Positions 8,246 through 17,491 of a DNA stretch of 64,000 nucleotides are shown piece by piece. The notes beneath the pieces were generated by a model. It saw only the letters and a list, made by a program, of their open reading frames with translations, was not told the DNA's origin and did no database searches. Each line of letters starts with the position of its first letter. Within the stretch, counting starts at the first letter, position 1. The translations under genes were made by a program, and so were the position numbers. Source of the stretch: Fundicoccus ignavus (GTDB lineage: Bacteria; Bacillota; Bacilli; Lactobacillales; Aerococcaceae); assembly GCF_009659375.1 (NCBI RefSeq), contig NZ_WJQT01000003.1, positions 149,156-213,155 on the forward strand, in the 5' to 3' direction.

Positions 8246-8287
8246 TAAGCTGAGGCGAACTTTGAGTTTGTCTCAGCTTATTTTTTT
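8246..8287 (+). terminator. Intrinsic terminator of the glg operon
   Basis: TAAGCTGAG and CTCAGCTTA form the stem, with a smaller inner AAC/GTT pairing, followed directly by seven T. Confidence 0.88.
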
Positions 8288-8591
8288 CTATGCGGTTGCT
8301 ACTAGTATCGCTTAGGAAAATCAATCAGCTAAATAAAGCCATTATTATTCAGCCAAAATACGATTTCAAACGGCATGTATGTTGGGCAATGCAATAAAAG
8401 CTAAAGAAAGAGAATGGTTCACAGCATATGTTAAATTTGCTTTAAAACTTTCTAGCAAATTCACGAGAAATTAAGCGGAAGTATCAATAATCAGTTATAA
8501 TGAAGTTCGACTATTAAAATCAGTCGCTAGCATGAGGAATCTAGCTGGATTGAATGAGATAATCTAAATAAATTGTATAAGAAAGTGAGGC
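8288..8591. other. Intergenic stretch without a supportable gene
   Basis: An open fragment of about 40 codons (with ATG at 8379 and TAA at 8472-8474, reading MLGNAIKAKEREWFTAYVKF and onward) lacks a ribosome binding site and resembles no family I know. It may be the decayed end of a gene. A TATAAT-like box at about 8495 may serve the downstream penicillin-binding protein. Nothing else stands out. Confidence 0.4.
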
Positions 8592-8597
8592 ATGACA

Positions 8598-10733
8598 ATG
8601 AGTGATCATTATTATAACCCACATGAAATGTCTCGGTGGAAAAAAATATGGCAAGGCTTTAAGAACCTTTGGGTTTATTATCGAGGCTGGAAATGGTTAA
8701 TATTTCTCGGGATGTCATTAGCTTTAATGATGTCGACGTATTTAGTAATTATTGCTAAAACGACCAGTGTCGAAACTTTACAAGATGGCTTGATGAATCA
8801 AACAACGGTTTATGATGTCTATGATGAAAAGGCTGGGACGCTCTGGGCTCAAAAAGGAACCTATGTCACATTAGATCAAATATCGCCACAAATGCGAGAA
8901 ACATTAGTCAGTACAGAGGACAAACGTTTTTATGAACATAATGGTTTCGATACGATTGGTATCGGGCGTGCGTTTGTTAGTTTGTTATTGAAACGTGATT
9001 TGTCGGGTGGTGGGGGTAGTACCATTACACAACAGTTGACTAAAAATGCCTTTTTAACACTAGATCAGACTTTCCAAAGGAAATTTAAAGAGCTGTTTCT
9101 AGCGCTAGAAGTTGAGAAGCACTATACCAAAGATGAGATTCTTGAAATGTACTTGAATAATGCCTATTTCGGTAATGGTGTATGGGGCGTTGAAGATGCG
9201 TCGATGAAATACTTTGGACATTCAGCTGTCTATTTAGATTGGAATGAAAGTATGGTTTTAACGGCTACTTTGAACGGTCCTTCCATATTTAATCCAATCG
9301 ATGATTATGAGGTTGCAATTGAAAGACGTAATGCGATTGCAGAATATCTAGCTTCTGAAGGAATCATCTCTCAAGAAGATTCAGCTTATATTCAGAGTAG
9401 TGCCATCGAGTTATATGATGCGTATATTCAAACAGAACAAGGACATGAATATCCGTCATATTTTGATGCGGTAATTAATGAGGCTGTAAGTCTTACGAAC
9501 ATACCTGAATCTGATTTGTTATCGAAAGGTTATCAGATTTATACGAATTTAGAACCTTCAGCGCAACAAATGTTGAATGCTTCTTATGATAATAATAGTT
9601 GGATTTTCGGTGATGATGGGACAGGAACTCCGCTCGTGCAAAGTGCAAGTGCTGTCGTTGATCCAGATACTGGTGGGGTAATGGCAGTTTATGGTGGTCG
9701 TGGTGACTATAATTATCGTGGTTTTAATCGTGCCACAGATATGTATCGTTCACCAGGATCGACAATTAAACCTTTAGCAATCTATGTTTCAGCCCTAGAA
9801 GCAGGCTATAGTATACATTCTGCTGTACCTGACGTCGTCCAAAGTTACGGAAGTAATAACTATACGCCAGAAAACTATGACTTATATACAGACCCAAGCG
9901 GAGAAGTAGAATTATATTATGCTTTAGCTCAGAGTAAAAATACGTCAGCAGTTTATTTAATGAATGAACTGGGAATTAATCGTTCTGTGCAAAAGTTAAA
10001 ACAATTTGGAATCAACGTTCCTCAAGCAGATCAAACGTTGACTCTTGCTTTAGGTGCGCTTCAAACGGGTGTGACACCTGTTCAATTAGCGAGTGCGTAT
10101 GCAACGTTTGCGAATGAGGGTGTACGAATTGAAAGTTATTTCCTTCGTCGTATCGAGGATTCATCAGGTAAAGTCGTTTATAACAACGAAAAACCGGCCC
10201 GCCACATGGTGATGACTAAAAACGTAGCCGCGGATATGACTAGTATGATGTTAGACTCTTATAGTGGTTATGGTACTGGTTATGGTGCTGGTCCAGATTG
10301 GGGTCAAATTGCTGGTAAAACAGGTAGTACTGAAGTATCTGAAGGTAACATGGAAACGCGTGATAAATGGATGGTTGGTTATACGCCAGATTTTGTGATT
10401 GTAACTTGGGTAGGTTTGGATGAAATTGGAGAAGAGTCGTTAGATGATTTGATGCCTTCAGGAATGGGGACATTATTCAATATTCAAACAACGAATCTGA
10501 TGTCTGTATCAGAACAGACACCATTTGATGTGACTTATGCTTCTCAAATGAATGAAACAACCAATATCTTGCAAACAACTAGTTGGTCCGATGATTGGCA
10601 AGAAGCTTTTTCAGAAAATTTAGATTTAGCTCGAGAGAAAGCAGGAGAGTTGTGGCAATCAACGAAAGAGGTCACCGTTGATCTGATTAATAAAGGTTCA
10701 GAGTGGTTGGAGACGATCGACTTACCATTTTAA
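8598..10733 (+). CDS. Class A penicillin-binding protein (GT51 transglycosylase / transpeptidase)
   Basis: Bifunctional wall synthase: it polymerises lipid II into glycan and cross-links peptides outside the membrane. After a cytoplasmic head comes one transmembrane helix (WLIFLGMSLALMMSTYLVII). The GT51 domain shows EDKRFYEHNGFD with the catalytic Glu, GGSTITQQLTKN and EILEMYLNNAYFGNG. The transpeptidase has SPGSTIKPL (S388 nucleophile, K391), SQSKNTS (SxN) and AGKTGST (KTG, K574). ATG 8592 is too close to the GTGAGG ribosome binding site, so ATG 8598 (spacing about 7) is chosen; residues are numbered from it. The C-terminal tail is short and amphipathic. Which member of the PBP1a/1b/2a set it is cannot be settled here. 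Confidence 0.94.
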   Translation: MSDHYYNPHEMSRWKKIWQGFKNLWVYYRGWKWLIFLGMSLALMMSTYLVIIAKTTSVETLQDGLMNQTTVYDVYDEKAGTLWAQKGTYVTLDQISPQMRETLVSTEDKRFYEHNGFDTIGIGRAFVSLLLKRDLSGGGGSTITQQLTKNAFLTLDQTFQRKFKELFLALEVEKHYTKDEILEMYLNNAYFGNGVWGVEDASMKYFGHSAVYLDWNESMVLTATLNGPSIFNPIDDYEVAIERRNAIAEYLASEGIISQEDSAYIQSSAIELYDAYIQTEQGHEYPSYFDAVINEAVSLTNIPESDLLSKGYQIYTNLEPSAQQMLNASYDNNSWIFGDDGTGTPLVQSASAVVDPDTGGVMAVYGGRGDYNYRGFNRATDMYRSPGSTIKPLAIYVSALEAGYSIHSAVPDVVQSYGSNNYTPENYDLYTDPSGEVELYYALAQSKNTSAVYLMNELGINRSVQKLKQFGINVPQADQTLTLALGALQTGVTPVQLASAYATFANEGVRIESYFLRRIEDSSGKVVYNNEKPARHMVMTKNVAADMTSMMLDSYSGYGTGYGAGPDWGQIAGKTGSTEVSEGNMETRDKWMVGYTPDFVIVTWVGLDEIGEESLDDLMPSGMGTLFNIQTTNLMSVSEQTPFDVTYASQMNETTNILQTTSWSDDWQEAFSENLDLAREKAGELWQSTKEVTVDLINKGSEWLETIDLPF

Positions 10734-10851
10734 AAAATTGTATTGTTTACTCAAGGATTATTAAAAATATTTTGTTAAAATTACGTCTTGTTTCATGGAA
10801 AGTAATAGCAATATTTGCTATGATAGATAGTGAGTAGAAAGGGAGTATGAC

Positions 10852-11199
10852 ATGACAGCAAATAATATTTATGACACAGCAAACCAATTAGAACGAGATA
10901 TTCGTAATTTACCAGTATTTAAGGACTTGCAAGAGGCTTATACTGCAGTACAATCAAACGAAGCATCCAAAGAATTGTTTAATCAATTTAGAGACACATC
11001 ACAAGAGTTACAAATGAAACAAATGCAAAATCAAGAAGTAGGCGAAGAAGAAGTAGCTGCACTTCAAGAATTATTCATGAAAGTAACGACTGATGAAGCT
11101 ATTTCAAAATTAATGAGTAGCGAACAACAATTAAGCCAAGTGATTGAAGATATTAATAAAGTTATCGTCAAACCACTTAACGAATTGTATCAATCTTAA
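10852..11199 (+). CDS. yheA: YheA/YmcA/YlbF-family (UPF0342) protein
   Basis: A 115-residue, wholly helical acidic protein of the YlbF/YmcA/YheA superfamily. Its relatives YlbF and YmcA work with YaaT in controlling RNase Y, but the function of YheA itself is unsettled. The Gln/Glu-rich coiled-coil centre (QELQMKQMQNQEVGEEEVAA) and the length fit. A typical GGGAG ribosome binding site precedes ATG. It stands just before yhaO-yhaN-yhaM. B. subtilis yheA also lies close to the yha genes, so synteny supports the call. Confidence 0.85.
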   Translation: MTANNIYDTANQLERDIRNLPVFKDLQEAYTAVQSNEASKELFNQFRDTSQELQMKQMQNQEVGEEEVAALQELFMKVTTDEAISKLMSSEQQLSQVIEDINKVIVKPLNELYQS

Positions 11200-11233
11200 A
11201 ATTGATGATAAGACTTTGTAGTCATTTTTTTGT

Positions 11234-11286
11234 ATCAGCTGAGAGTCAATCGAATGCATTCGATTCAACTTTCAGTTGATTTTTTT
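11234..11286 (+). terminator. Intrinsic terminator after yheA
   Basis: A long hairpin of about 22 bp built from ATCAGCTGAGAGTC and its facing arm around the palindrome CGAATGCATTCG, followed by seven T. Confidence 0.88.
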
Positions 11287-11339
11287 CAATTATGTATGTT
11301 GAATCGTAATGACTAATAAGGAAAGGAGTAGTGCTTTTA

Positions 11340-12617
11340 ATGAAAATTATGCATGTTGCTGACTTGCATTTAGATAGTCCGTTCAAAGGAATGATGAAAC
11401 AAAGTAAGGCGATTCATAAGCAATTAATCCAGGCGCCTTATCAAGCTTTTGAGAGATGTGTATCAATCGCTATTAACCAAGAAGTTGATTTCATTGTAAT
11501 AGTAGGCGATGTTTATAACGCCGAAAAGCAAACGATTTATGCTCAAAACTTCTTTATGAACCAATTGACTCGTTTGAACAAAGCAGGTATTCCTGTAGTG
11601 TTAAATCATGGTAATCATGATTATCTGAGACCAGATAAGAAATCACCGATTTACCCCGATAATGTGTATGCCTTTCTTTCTGAAGATGTAGAACAATTTG
11701 ATTTAACATCAAAGAATCAAGAGACTGTGCGTTTTTATGGCTTTAGTTATCTACAAAAATGGATTAAGGAAAGAAAATCGCAAGAGTTTCCTCTAAATCC
11801 CAGAGAAACCGACTACACAATTGGATTATTACATGGCGCTTTAGCTGATGGACAAGCCAAAGATGCGGGTAATTATGCGCCGTTTACAGTACAAGAATTA
11901 GTAAGCAAGCAATACGATTATTGGGCTTTAGGCCATATTCATCAAGCGGGCGTATTGAATTCAGTCCCTTTAATTCAATATTCAGGAACTATCCAAGGTA
12001 GACATCGAAATGAGTTAGGTGATAAAGGGGCGTACATTGTTGAGCTAACAAAGAACTCACCGGCCAAAAATGAATTTATTTCATTAGCGCCGATATTGTG
12101 GCAAAGTGCTACAATTGAGTGTCAACAAGATTGGCAAGCGAATGATATTGTTCAACAAATTGAACAAGTAATTGCTAACTATCGCAGTGAGGCGGAAGCA
12201 TCTTCTCAGTCACAAATTTTGACAATTACACTATCAAACGGACAAAGATTAACTCAAGAACTACAAGAGCAAATCGAAAAAGGTGAACTTTCTTTTGCTT
12301 TTGAAACAAGTGGTGTTGAAGTAGATGTGCCTTTTGTGGCGGTGGCCAAACTTTATTTAACCCAGAATATGACATTAGATGCTTTTCAATATGATGAAAA
12401 TCTTAACCAAAGTTTTCATGCAGCCAGTCAGCGCCTAATTGAAGGGAATGCTTATGATGATATCATGAAAGACCTTTTTCAACATAGTATTATTCAGAAT
12501 TGGTTACCAGAGTTTAAGGATGATGAAGAACTCAAGCATTCAATTATTGAGTCAGCTCAACAATTAATGATTCAAACAATTGGCTTTGATATCAAGGAGG
12601 TAACCCATGAAGATTAA
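11340..12617 (+). CDS. yhaO: YhaO-type DNA repair exonuclease (metallophosphoesterase)
   Basis: Relative of the SbcD/Mre11 nucleases that pairs with the SMC-like ATPase YhaN. The two-metal phosphoesterase motifs are in order: ADLHLDSPF, IVGDVYNAE, NHGNHDY and LGHIHQAG. The frame also offers GTG 11331 only 2 bp from the GGAAAGGAG ribosome binding site; ATG 11340 (spacing 11) gives the family-like beginning MKIMHVADLHLDSPFKG and is preferred. The C-terminal half is less conserved. It overlaps yhaN by 11 bp, which fits a stoichiometric two-subunit complex. The DNA substrate in vivo is not established for this family. Confidence 0.9.
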   Translation: MKIMHVADLHLDSPFKGMMKQSKAIHKQLIQAPYQAFERCVSIAINQEVDFIVIVGDVYNAEKQTIYAQNFFMNQLTRLNKAGIPVVLNHGNHDYLRPDKKSPIYPDNVYAFLSEDVEQFDLTSKNQETVRFYGFSYLQKWIKERKSQEFPLNPRETDYTIGLLHGALADGQAKDAGNYAPFTVQELVSKQYDYWALGHIHQAGVLNSVPLIQYSGTIQGRHRNELGDKGAYIVELTKNSPAKNEFISLAPILWQSATIECQQDWQANDIVQQIEQVIANYRSEAEASSQSQILTITLSNGQRLTQELQEQIEKGELSFAFETSGVEVDVPFVAVAKLYLTQNMTLDAFQYDENLNQSFHAASQRLIEGNAYDDIMKDLFQHSIIQNWLPEFKDDEELKHSIIESAQQLMIQTIGFDIKEVTHED

Positions 12618-15483
12618 AACATTAGATATTTATGGATATGGTAAATGGGTTAACCAAAAATTTGATATTAGTGATGGCTTACAATTATTTTATGGACAGA
12701 ATGAAGCTGGAAAATCGACATTACAATCGTTTATTAGAAGTATGTTGTTTGGTTTTCCAACTAAAAGACGACGTGTGAATCAGCTAAATCGTTATGAACC
12801 TAGGCACGGAGAAGTTTATGGTGGACGACTATTACTAACAGATACTTCATTCGGAAGTATTTGGATTGAAAGAACGAACAAAATATTCACCGTTACTACA
12901 GAAGAAGGCGAACGTTTACCAGATAATACATTGGAAAAAGTATTAGGCGGCCTAGATGAAACACTATTTGATAATTTTTATGCATTCAATTTACAAAATT
13001 TACAAGAACTTTCTAATATTGATGCAGATAAAATAAGTGATTATTTCTTAAGTATTGGTGCACTTGGAAGCGATAAGTTTTTAGCTATTGCTAAAGAATA
13101 TGAAAAGGAAACAGATGGCTTATATCGCAAACAAGCTCAAAATCGTCCATTAAATCATATGCTTTCTGAATTTGAATCACTTGCGGAAAATATTCAACGA
13201 ATAGAAACGAATATGGCACGCTACGATTCTTTAATTGAGCAACAAGCTCATCAAGAAACAATCATTAGGAGTCTTAATCAAGAGATTAATCGTTTGGATC
13301 TTGAAATAAGAGAAAAAGATAAGTTAGTTGGAAGGTATGATATTTACTTAAAAGATCGTGCTGCCAAAAGAGAATTGGAACAACTTGTTTATACAGAAAT
13401 TCCAGAAAAAGGGATTGAGCTTCTTGAACTTAATCGTAAACGTATTGAAGATAGTAATACTGCAATTATTCAAAATGAAGAACGTTTGCGCAATTTACAA
13501 GGTGAATTAGGAACCTTAACACGCTTGAATTGGGCTAATAATCATGTAGATGAGCGTAGAAAATGGATTGTTGAAACTCAGAAAACTAAGGAAGCGCAAG
13601 CTAAATTTGAACAGACCGTTGAAAGAATTCAAGAACAAAATGAAACGATGTTGCAATTGGCACGCCGCGGTCAATTCTATCCAGAAAAAGTATCGCAAGA
13701 TTTAGAATACAATGAAAAAGTTGAAGAAGGCTTAGCAATCCAATCTCAACTTGATGATTTAGAAAAACACCAAGAAGCTGTAAAAGCAGAGCGAAAAGTT
13801 TATATAGATCAGCGAAAAGAACAACAAAACTTCAGTGCAATCGTGAGGCAGCAGGTTGCGAAACTAGAAAATCAGCGTTTAAACGAAGAAGCACAATTAA
13901 TGCAATCAACTAGCTTAAATCATTATTTCTTAGGGTTTATATTCTTATTAGTTGGTATTGTTGTTGTGATGATTAATTTCTTTTCAAGTGAAGGCGGCCC
14001 ATCCATTTATACTTGGCTTGGCTTAGCAATTGCAGTATTAGGTTTCCTTAGTATTACTTATATATTTATGGAACATCGTAAACACCATGCTGCATTTAAG
14101 AACAGCCCTATTATTGAGAAAATTACAGAACTACGTAAAAAAGAAGTTCAGTATCATGAACAAAGCAAAGCGTTAGGAACAGAGATTAATGAAAGAGAAT
14201 CAGCATTAGAGGCTATTACAGCTGAAATTGAGAATGTACTAACTCAACAAAAGCGTTGGTTAGTTGCAATTGGTTTTTATCCAACTGCCGATCCTGAAAT
14301 TATATTAAAAACTAATCCAGTCAAACAATATTTCGAAGCCAAAACCCAACGAGCTCATTTTGAAGCAGAGCGTGAAGCATTGAATGAAAAGATATCTAAA
14401 TGGCGTTCAGAAATTCAGCCATTACTTGAAAGATTTCCGCTTGTTGATGATAGTACCCGTTCGTTGATTCGTCATGTTGAAGAAGTTGAGGTAGCACTTG
14501 CTCGTTCACAAGAACGTGGAAAGGCTATTCAAGAAAGAATGGAACAATCACGCGAACTCATTGAGAAGAATAAAGTTCTAATCAAAGAGAGCGAGGCCAT
14601 TATTAGTAAGTTATTTAAGGAAACTGATAGTGAAAATGAATTGGTTTTCCGTCATAAAGTATCGACTAATCGACTGATTGAAGATTTGCAAGAAAAACGT
14701 ACACTGTATAAAGATCAAATGCAAGGTTTCGAAGAAGCGTTAGCTGAAGTTGAAACTAAACAAGCACTACAGGAAGAGTTTCAAAGTTTAGAACAAGAAC
14801 TAATTTTAACAAAAGAAAGATTGACACCACATCATAATGAACGTGCAAACTTGATTGTTGAAATCAACTTACTTGAACAAGACGGAACTTATCAAGAGCA
14901 AGTTCAATTAATGGAGAGTAAAAAAGAAGAACTACGCGAATCGATCTATGAGTGGGGACGCAAACGTGTGGCAATGGAATTGATTTATCAGACATTAAGA
15001 CACGGTATGGATAATCCGGTTCCCGAAATGAATCAACAAGCCGATGAAATATTCTCAACATTAACTTATGGACGTTATACTCAAATTAAGTTAAATAAAA
15101 CTGGTCTAAAAGTTAAACAATTTAGTGATATCTTATTTGAACCACATGAATTATCTCAAGGTACATTGGAGCAACTTTATGTAGCGTTAAGATTGGCTTT
15201 CGTTGAAAATGCCTTAAAAATGATTAATATGCCGATTCTAATTGATGATGCATTTGTAAACTTTGATGAGATTCGTAAAACTAGTATGTACCAAGTACTA
15301 GAGAGGTTCTCAGAAAAACATCAAGTGTTGTTCTTTACCTTCGACTTACAAGCTAAAGAATCTTTTGCAGAACAACAGAGAATTGATTTAGATGAAATTG
15401 ATCACACGGTAGAGAATATAGAAAATTCTAATGAAAAAGACAGTGAAGAGTCTGAAAAACTTCAAATAGAATTGGAAGATTAA
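12607..15483 (+). CDS. yhaN: YhaN-type ATPase (SbcC/Rad50-like) with membrane segment
   Basis: Partner ATPase of YhaO. Of 958 residues, the N-terminus has the Walker A motif in YGQNEAGKSTLQSF. Then come long coiled coils, the signature LSQGTLEQLYVALRLAF and Walker B ILIDDAFVNFDE near the C-terminus. Unlike SbcC, the coiled coil is interrupted by two transmembrane helices (HYFLGFIFLLVGIVVVMINF and YTWLGLAIAVLGFLSITYIF, about residues 438-490). The protein would therefore be tied to the membrane, a feature known from B. subtilis YhaN. The start has AAGGAGG at good spacing. The extreme C-terminus is acidic and low complexity. Confidence 0.9.
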   Translation: MKIKTLDIYGYGKWVNQKFDISDGLQLFYGQNEAGKSTLQSFIRSMLFGFPTKRRRVNQLNRYEPRHGEVYGGRLLLTDTSFGSIWIERTNKIFTVTTEEGERLPDNTLEKVLGGLDETLFDNFYAFNLQNLQELSNIDADKISDYFLSIGALGSDKFLAIAKEYEKETDGLYRKQAQNRPLNHMLSEFESLAENIQRIETNMARYDSLIEQQAHQETIIRSLNQEINRLDLEIREKDKLVGRYDIYLKDRAAKRELEQLVYTEIPEKGIELLELNRKRIEDSNTAIIQNEERLRNLQGELGTLTRLNWANNHVDERRKWIVETQKTKEAQAKFEQTVERIQEQNETMLQLARRGQFYPEKVSQDLEYNEKVEEGLAIQSQLDDLEKHQEAVKAERKVYIDQRKEQQNFSAIVRQQVAKLENQRLNEEAQLMQSTSLNHYFLGFIFLLVGIVVVMINFFSSEGGPSIYTWLGLAIAVLGFLSITYIFMEHRKHHAAFKNSPIIEKITELRKKEVQYHEQSKALGTEINERESALEAITAEIENVLTQQKRWLVAIGFYPTADPEIILKTNPVKQYFEAKTQRAHFEAEREALNEKISKWRSEIQPLLERFPLVDDSTRSLIRHVEEVEVALARSQERGKAIQERMEQSRELIEKNKVLIKESEAIISKLFKETDSENELVFRHKVSTNRLIEDLQEKRTLYKDQMQGFEEALAEVETKQALQEEFQSLEQELILTKERLTPHHNERANLIVEINLLEQDGTYQEQVQLMESKKEELRESIYEWGRKRVAMELIYQTLRHGMDNPVPEMNQQADEIFSTLTYGRYTQIKLNKTGLKVKQFSDILFEPHELSQGTLEQLYVALRLAFVENALKMINMPILIDDAFVNFDEIRKTSMYQVLERFSEKHQVLFFTFDLQAKESFAEQQRIDLDEIDHTVENIENSNEKDSEESEKLQIELED

Positions 15484-15494
15484 GGAGGAGAGAG

Positions 15495-16439
15495 ATGACA
15501 CAATTATATGATTTACAGAATGGCGAAGAATTTAGTTTGTTTGTTCTAATTAAATCAGCGGATGTTAGAATTGCTAGAAATGGCAAACCATTTATCGCAT
15601 TCAGTTTTCAAGATCGTTCCGGCTCAATGGATGGAATGTATTGGTCTGCAACTGATGAAGAGATTGCTCGTTATCAAGCTGGACATGTCGCTTTCTTAAG
15701 AGGTGAAAGAGATACTTATCAAGGATCACCACAAGTCAAAATCAAAGCTTTACGTTTGGCTGAAGAGGGAGAACCAAACGATCCGACTTTATATGTAGAG
15801 AGAATCTCTTTGAAAAAAGATGATATAGATGCTGAGTTAAAAGAAGCGTTATTTTTAATTCTAGAACCAAACATCGCAAGAATCGTCCGCAAAATATTAC
15901 ATCAGGTTGATGAAGATTTTTATACGTATCCAGCAGCTAAACGTCATCATCATGCGTTAGCAGGAGGTTTAAGTTTTCACACAATTAGTATGTTAAGAAT
16001 TGCGCGCTCAATGCTGAAAATTTATCCACAATTAAACGCAAGTTTATTAATAGGAGGAATTATTCTTCATGATATTGGCAAAACGATTGAGTTAAGTGGA
16101 CCAATTTCGACTGAATATACTTTAAAAGGTAAATTGATGGGGCATATCGTGATTATGAGTGAAATGATTGATCGTGCATGTGTAGAAATTGGCATTAATC
16201 CTGATAATGAAGCGGTAGTATTATTGAAACATGTCATTTTAGCTCATCATGGTAAACAGGAGTATGGAAGTCCGGTCTTACCTCAAGTTTTAGAAGCTGA
16301 AGTTATTCATCAAATTGATAATATGGACGCAACAATCAATATGATGACGACCGCTTTAGATAAAGTCGAAAAAGGAAATTTCAGTGAGCCGATCTATGCT
16401 TTAGAGCGTAGACAGATATTTAAACCTGATTTTAAATAG
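15495..16439 (+). CDS. yhaM: 3'-5' exoribonuclease YhaM
   Basis: Exoribonuclease that trims a few nucleotides from single-stranded 3' ends and takes part in mRNA turnover. The 314 residues show an N-terminal OB fold (FVLIKSADVRIARNGKPFIA to about residue 90) and a C-terminal HD domain with HHHALAGGLSFHT and GGIILHDIGKTIEL as metal ligands, followed by LAHHGKQEYGSP. It is 11 bp after yhaN and has an AAGGAGGAG ribosome binding site. It ends a three-gene unit yhaO-yhaN-yhaM, with a fourth gene 16 bp further. Confidence 0.94.
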   Translation: MTQLYDLQNGEEFSLFVLIKSADVRIARNGKPFIAFSFQDRSGSMDGMYWSATDEEIARYQAGHVAFLRGERDTYQGSPQVKIKALRLAEEGEPNDPTLYVERISLKKDDIDAELKEALFLILEPNIARIVRKILHQVDEDFYTYPAAKRHHHALAGGLSFHTISMLRIARSMLKIYPQLNASLLIGGIILHDIGKTIELSGPISTEYTLKGKLMGHIVIMSEMIDRACVEIGINPDNEAVVLLKHVILAHHGKQEYGSPVLPQVLEAEVIHQIDNMDATINMMTTALDKVEKGNFSEPIYALERRQIFKPDFK

Positions 16440-16455
16440 GAACTGGAGTGAGAAT

Positions 16456-17040
16456 ATGTCAGAACAAAATCATCATCATGACCATGAACATCACCATCAC
16501 CACGAACATTGCGGTTGTGGTCATGACCACCATCATGATCATTCGTCAAGCTTAGACGATCTATCAGTTAAACAGGGGTTAACGATTGAATTTTTTGGCA
16601 CTTTTAATGCCAGTCCAGACTTACTGTGGAAAATGCTGACAGAAAATAGCCAGTTAAAACGATGGTATCCTGGTTTGGAATTTAAACAATTAAAACCCGG
16701 AGGTTCTTTATTAGTTAAGCACAATAATGGTGAGTTAGAGGAAATGATGGTTCTTGATGTAGAACCTTCGAATTATTTGTCTTTTGCTTGGGGAATGAAT
16801 ACTATTTCTCTTGAATTAAATCCATCCGAAAAAATCGATCAAACGGATTTAATTTTTACCAAGTGGTTAGCTGATGTTGAAGAAAAAAGTGCAGAAGAAG
16901 TAACCAACTGGATGGTGCATTTGCATTCATTAGCAAACCTTTTGGAAGAAAAAGCAATTGTGTCTTATGAAGAAAAGTATCAAGAATTATATCCACAAGT
17001 AGTGGAGATGATCAATCAACAAAACGAATTTGAATTTTAA
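16456..17040 (+). CDS. SRPBCC/AHSA1-like protein with natural poly-histidine head
   Basis: Residues 6-29 hold 15 His and the pair CGC (C19, C21), a likely Zn, Ni or Co binding tail like those of metallochaperones. From about residue 40 on comes a START-like SRPBCC domain: LTIEFFGTFNASPDLLWKML, then KRWYPGLEF and the C-terminal helix VTNWMVHLHSLANLLEEK. Such AHSA1-type domains bind hydrophobic ligands or act as co-chaperones; the function here is unknown. It sits 16 bp after yhaM and before a terminator, so it is the last gene of that operon. The coupling of a His-rich tail to this fold is the odd point. There is no signal peptide, so it acts in the cytoplasm. Confidence 0.75.
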   Translation: MSEQNHHHDHEHHHHHEHCGCGHDHHHDHSSSLDDLSVKQGLTIEFFGTFNASPDLLWKMLTENSQLKRWYPGLEFKQLKPGGSLLVKHNNGELEEMMVLDVEPSNYLSFAWGMNTISLELNPSEKIDQTDLIFTKWLADVEEKSAEEVTNWMVHLHSLANLLEEKAIVSYEEKYQELYPQVVEMINQQNEFEF

Positions 17041-17042
17041 AT

Positions 17043-17093
17043 AAAACCATCTTTAAAGCATTTTAAATTAATTGCTTTAAAGATGGTTTTTAA
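17043..17093 (+). terminator. Intrinsic terminator of the yhaONM operon
   Basis: A perfect 18-bp stem (AAAACCATCTTTAAAGCA facing TGCTTTAAAGATGGTTTT) followed by T. A-rich flanks would let it work in both directions. Confidence 0.9.
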
Positions 17094-17129
17094 TTGTATA
17101 TTGAATTATAAATATTATGTTTTTATCAA

Positions 17130-17347
17130 GTATTGTGCTTCGATCAGGATTGTTTACCAAGGCGGTGGTCGCTTTCAAAGTCGAAAAGCAAGTTCGGCTT
17201 TGAAAGCTCAATCGGCTGGGCTCTGTCTACTTCGCTTGGCTCATAGTCAGAGCAGCTGTGCCGATTGCCCTTTATAGCGCTTTGGAAAACAAGTCGCTGA
17301 GCTACGGTTAGAATTCCAACAAAATTAAAGTGATAGAATCAAATTAA
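17130..17347 (+). repeat. Dispersed ~200-bp palindromic repeat, copy 2
   Basis: Matches copy 1 over CCAAGGCGGTGGTCGC, CTCAATCGGCTGGG, CTCTGTCTACTTCGC, TCATAGTCAGAGC, CCGATTGCCC and GGAAAACAAGTCGCTGA. In this copy the inner arm is different but forms a perfect CTTTCAAAG/CTTTGAAAG hairpin, so structure is again preserved where sequence is not. It lies between two convergent terminators. The rest of the gap to 17440 holds a small CCTCG/CGAGG hairpin at about 17373-17391 and no gene. Confidence 0.75.
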
Positions 17348-17439
17348 AACCATGAAACTTAATTTAAAGTCCTCGGAGTAGCTCGAGGATGGGATTATAA
17401 GTTTGAGTTAGAGATACTACGGAAAAGATTAGGTCTTTC

Positions 17440-17480
17440 CAAAAAATAAAAAAGAGAAGTACCATTAAAGTACTCCTCTT
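17440..17480 (-). terminator. Intrinsic terminator of prsA
   Basis: On the minus strand an 11-bp stem (AAGAGGAGTAC facing GTACTTCTCTT, one GU) is followed by a run of T interrupted once. Confidence 0.88.
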
Positions 17481-17491
17481 AAATATAGTTA

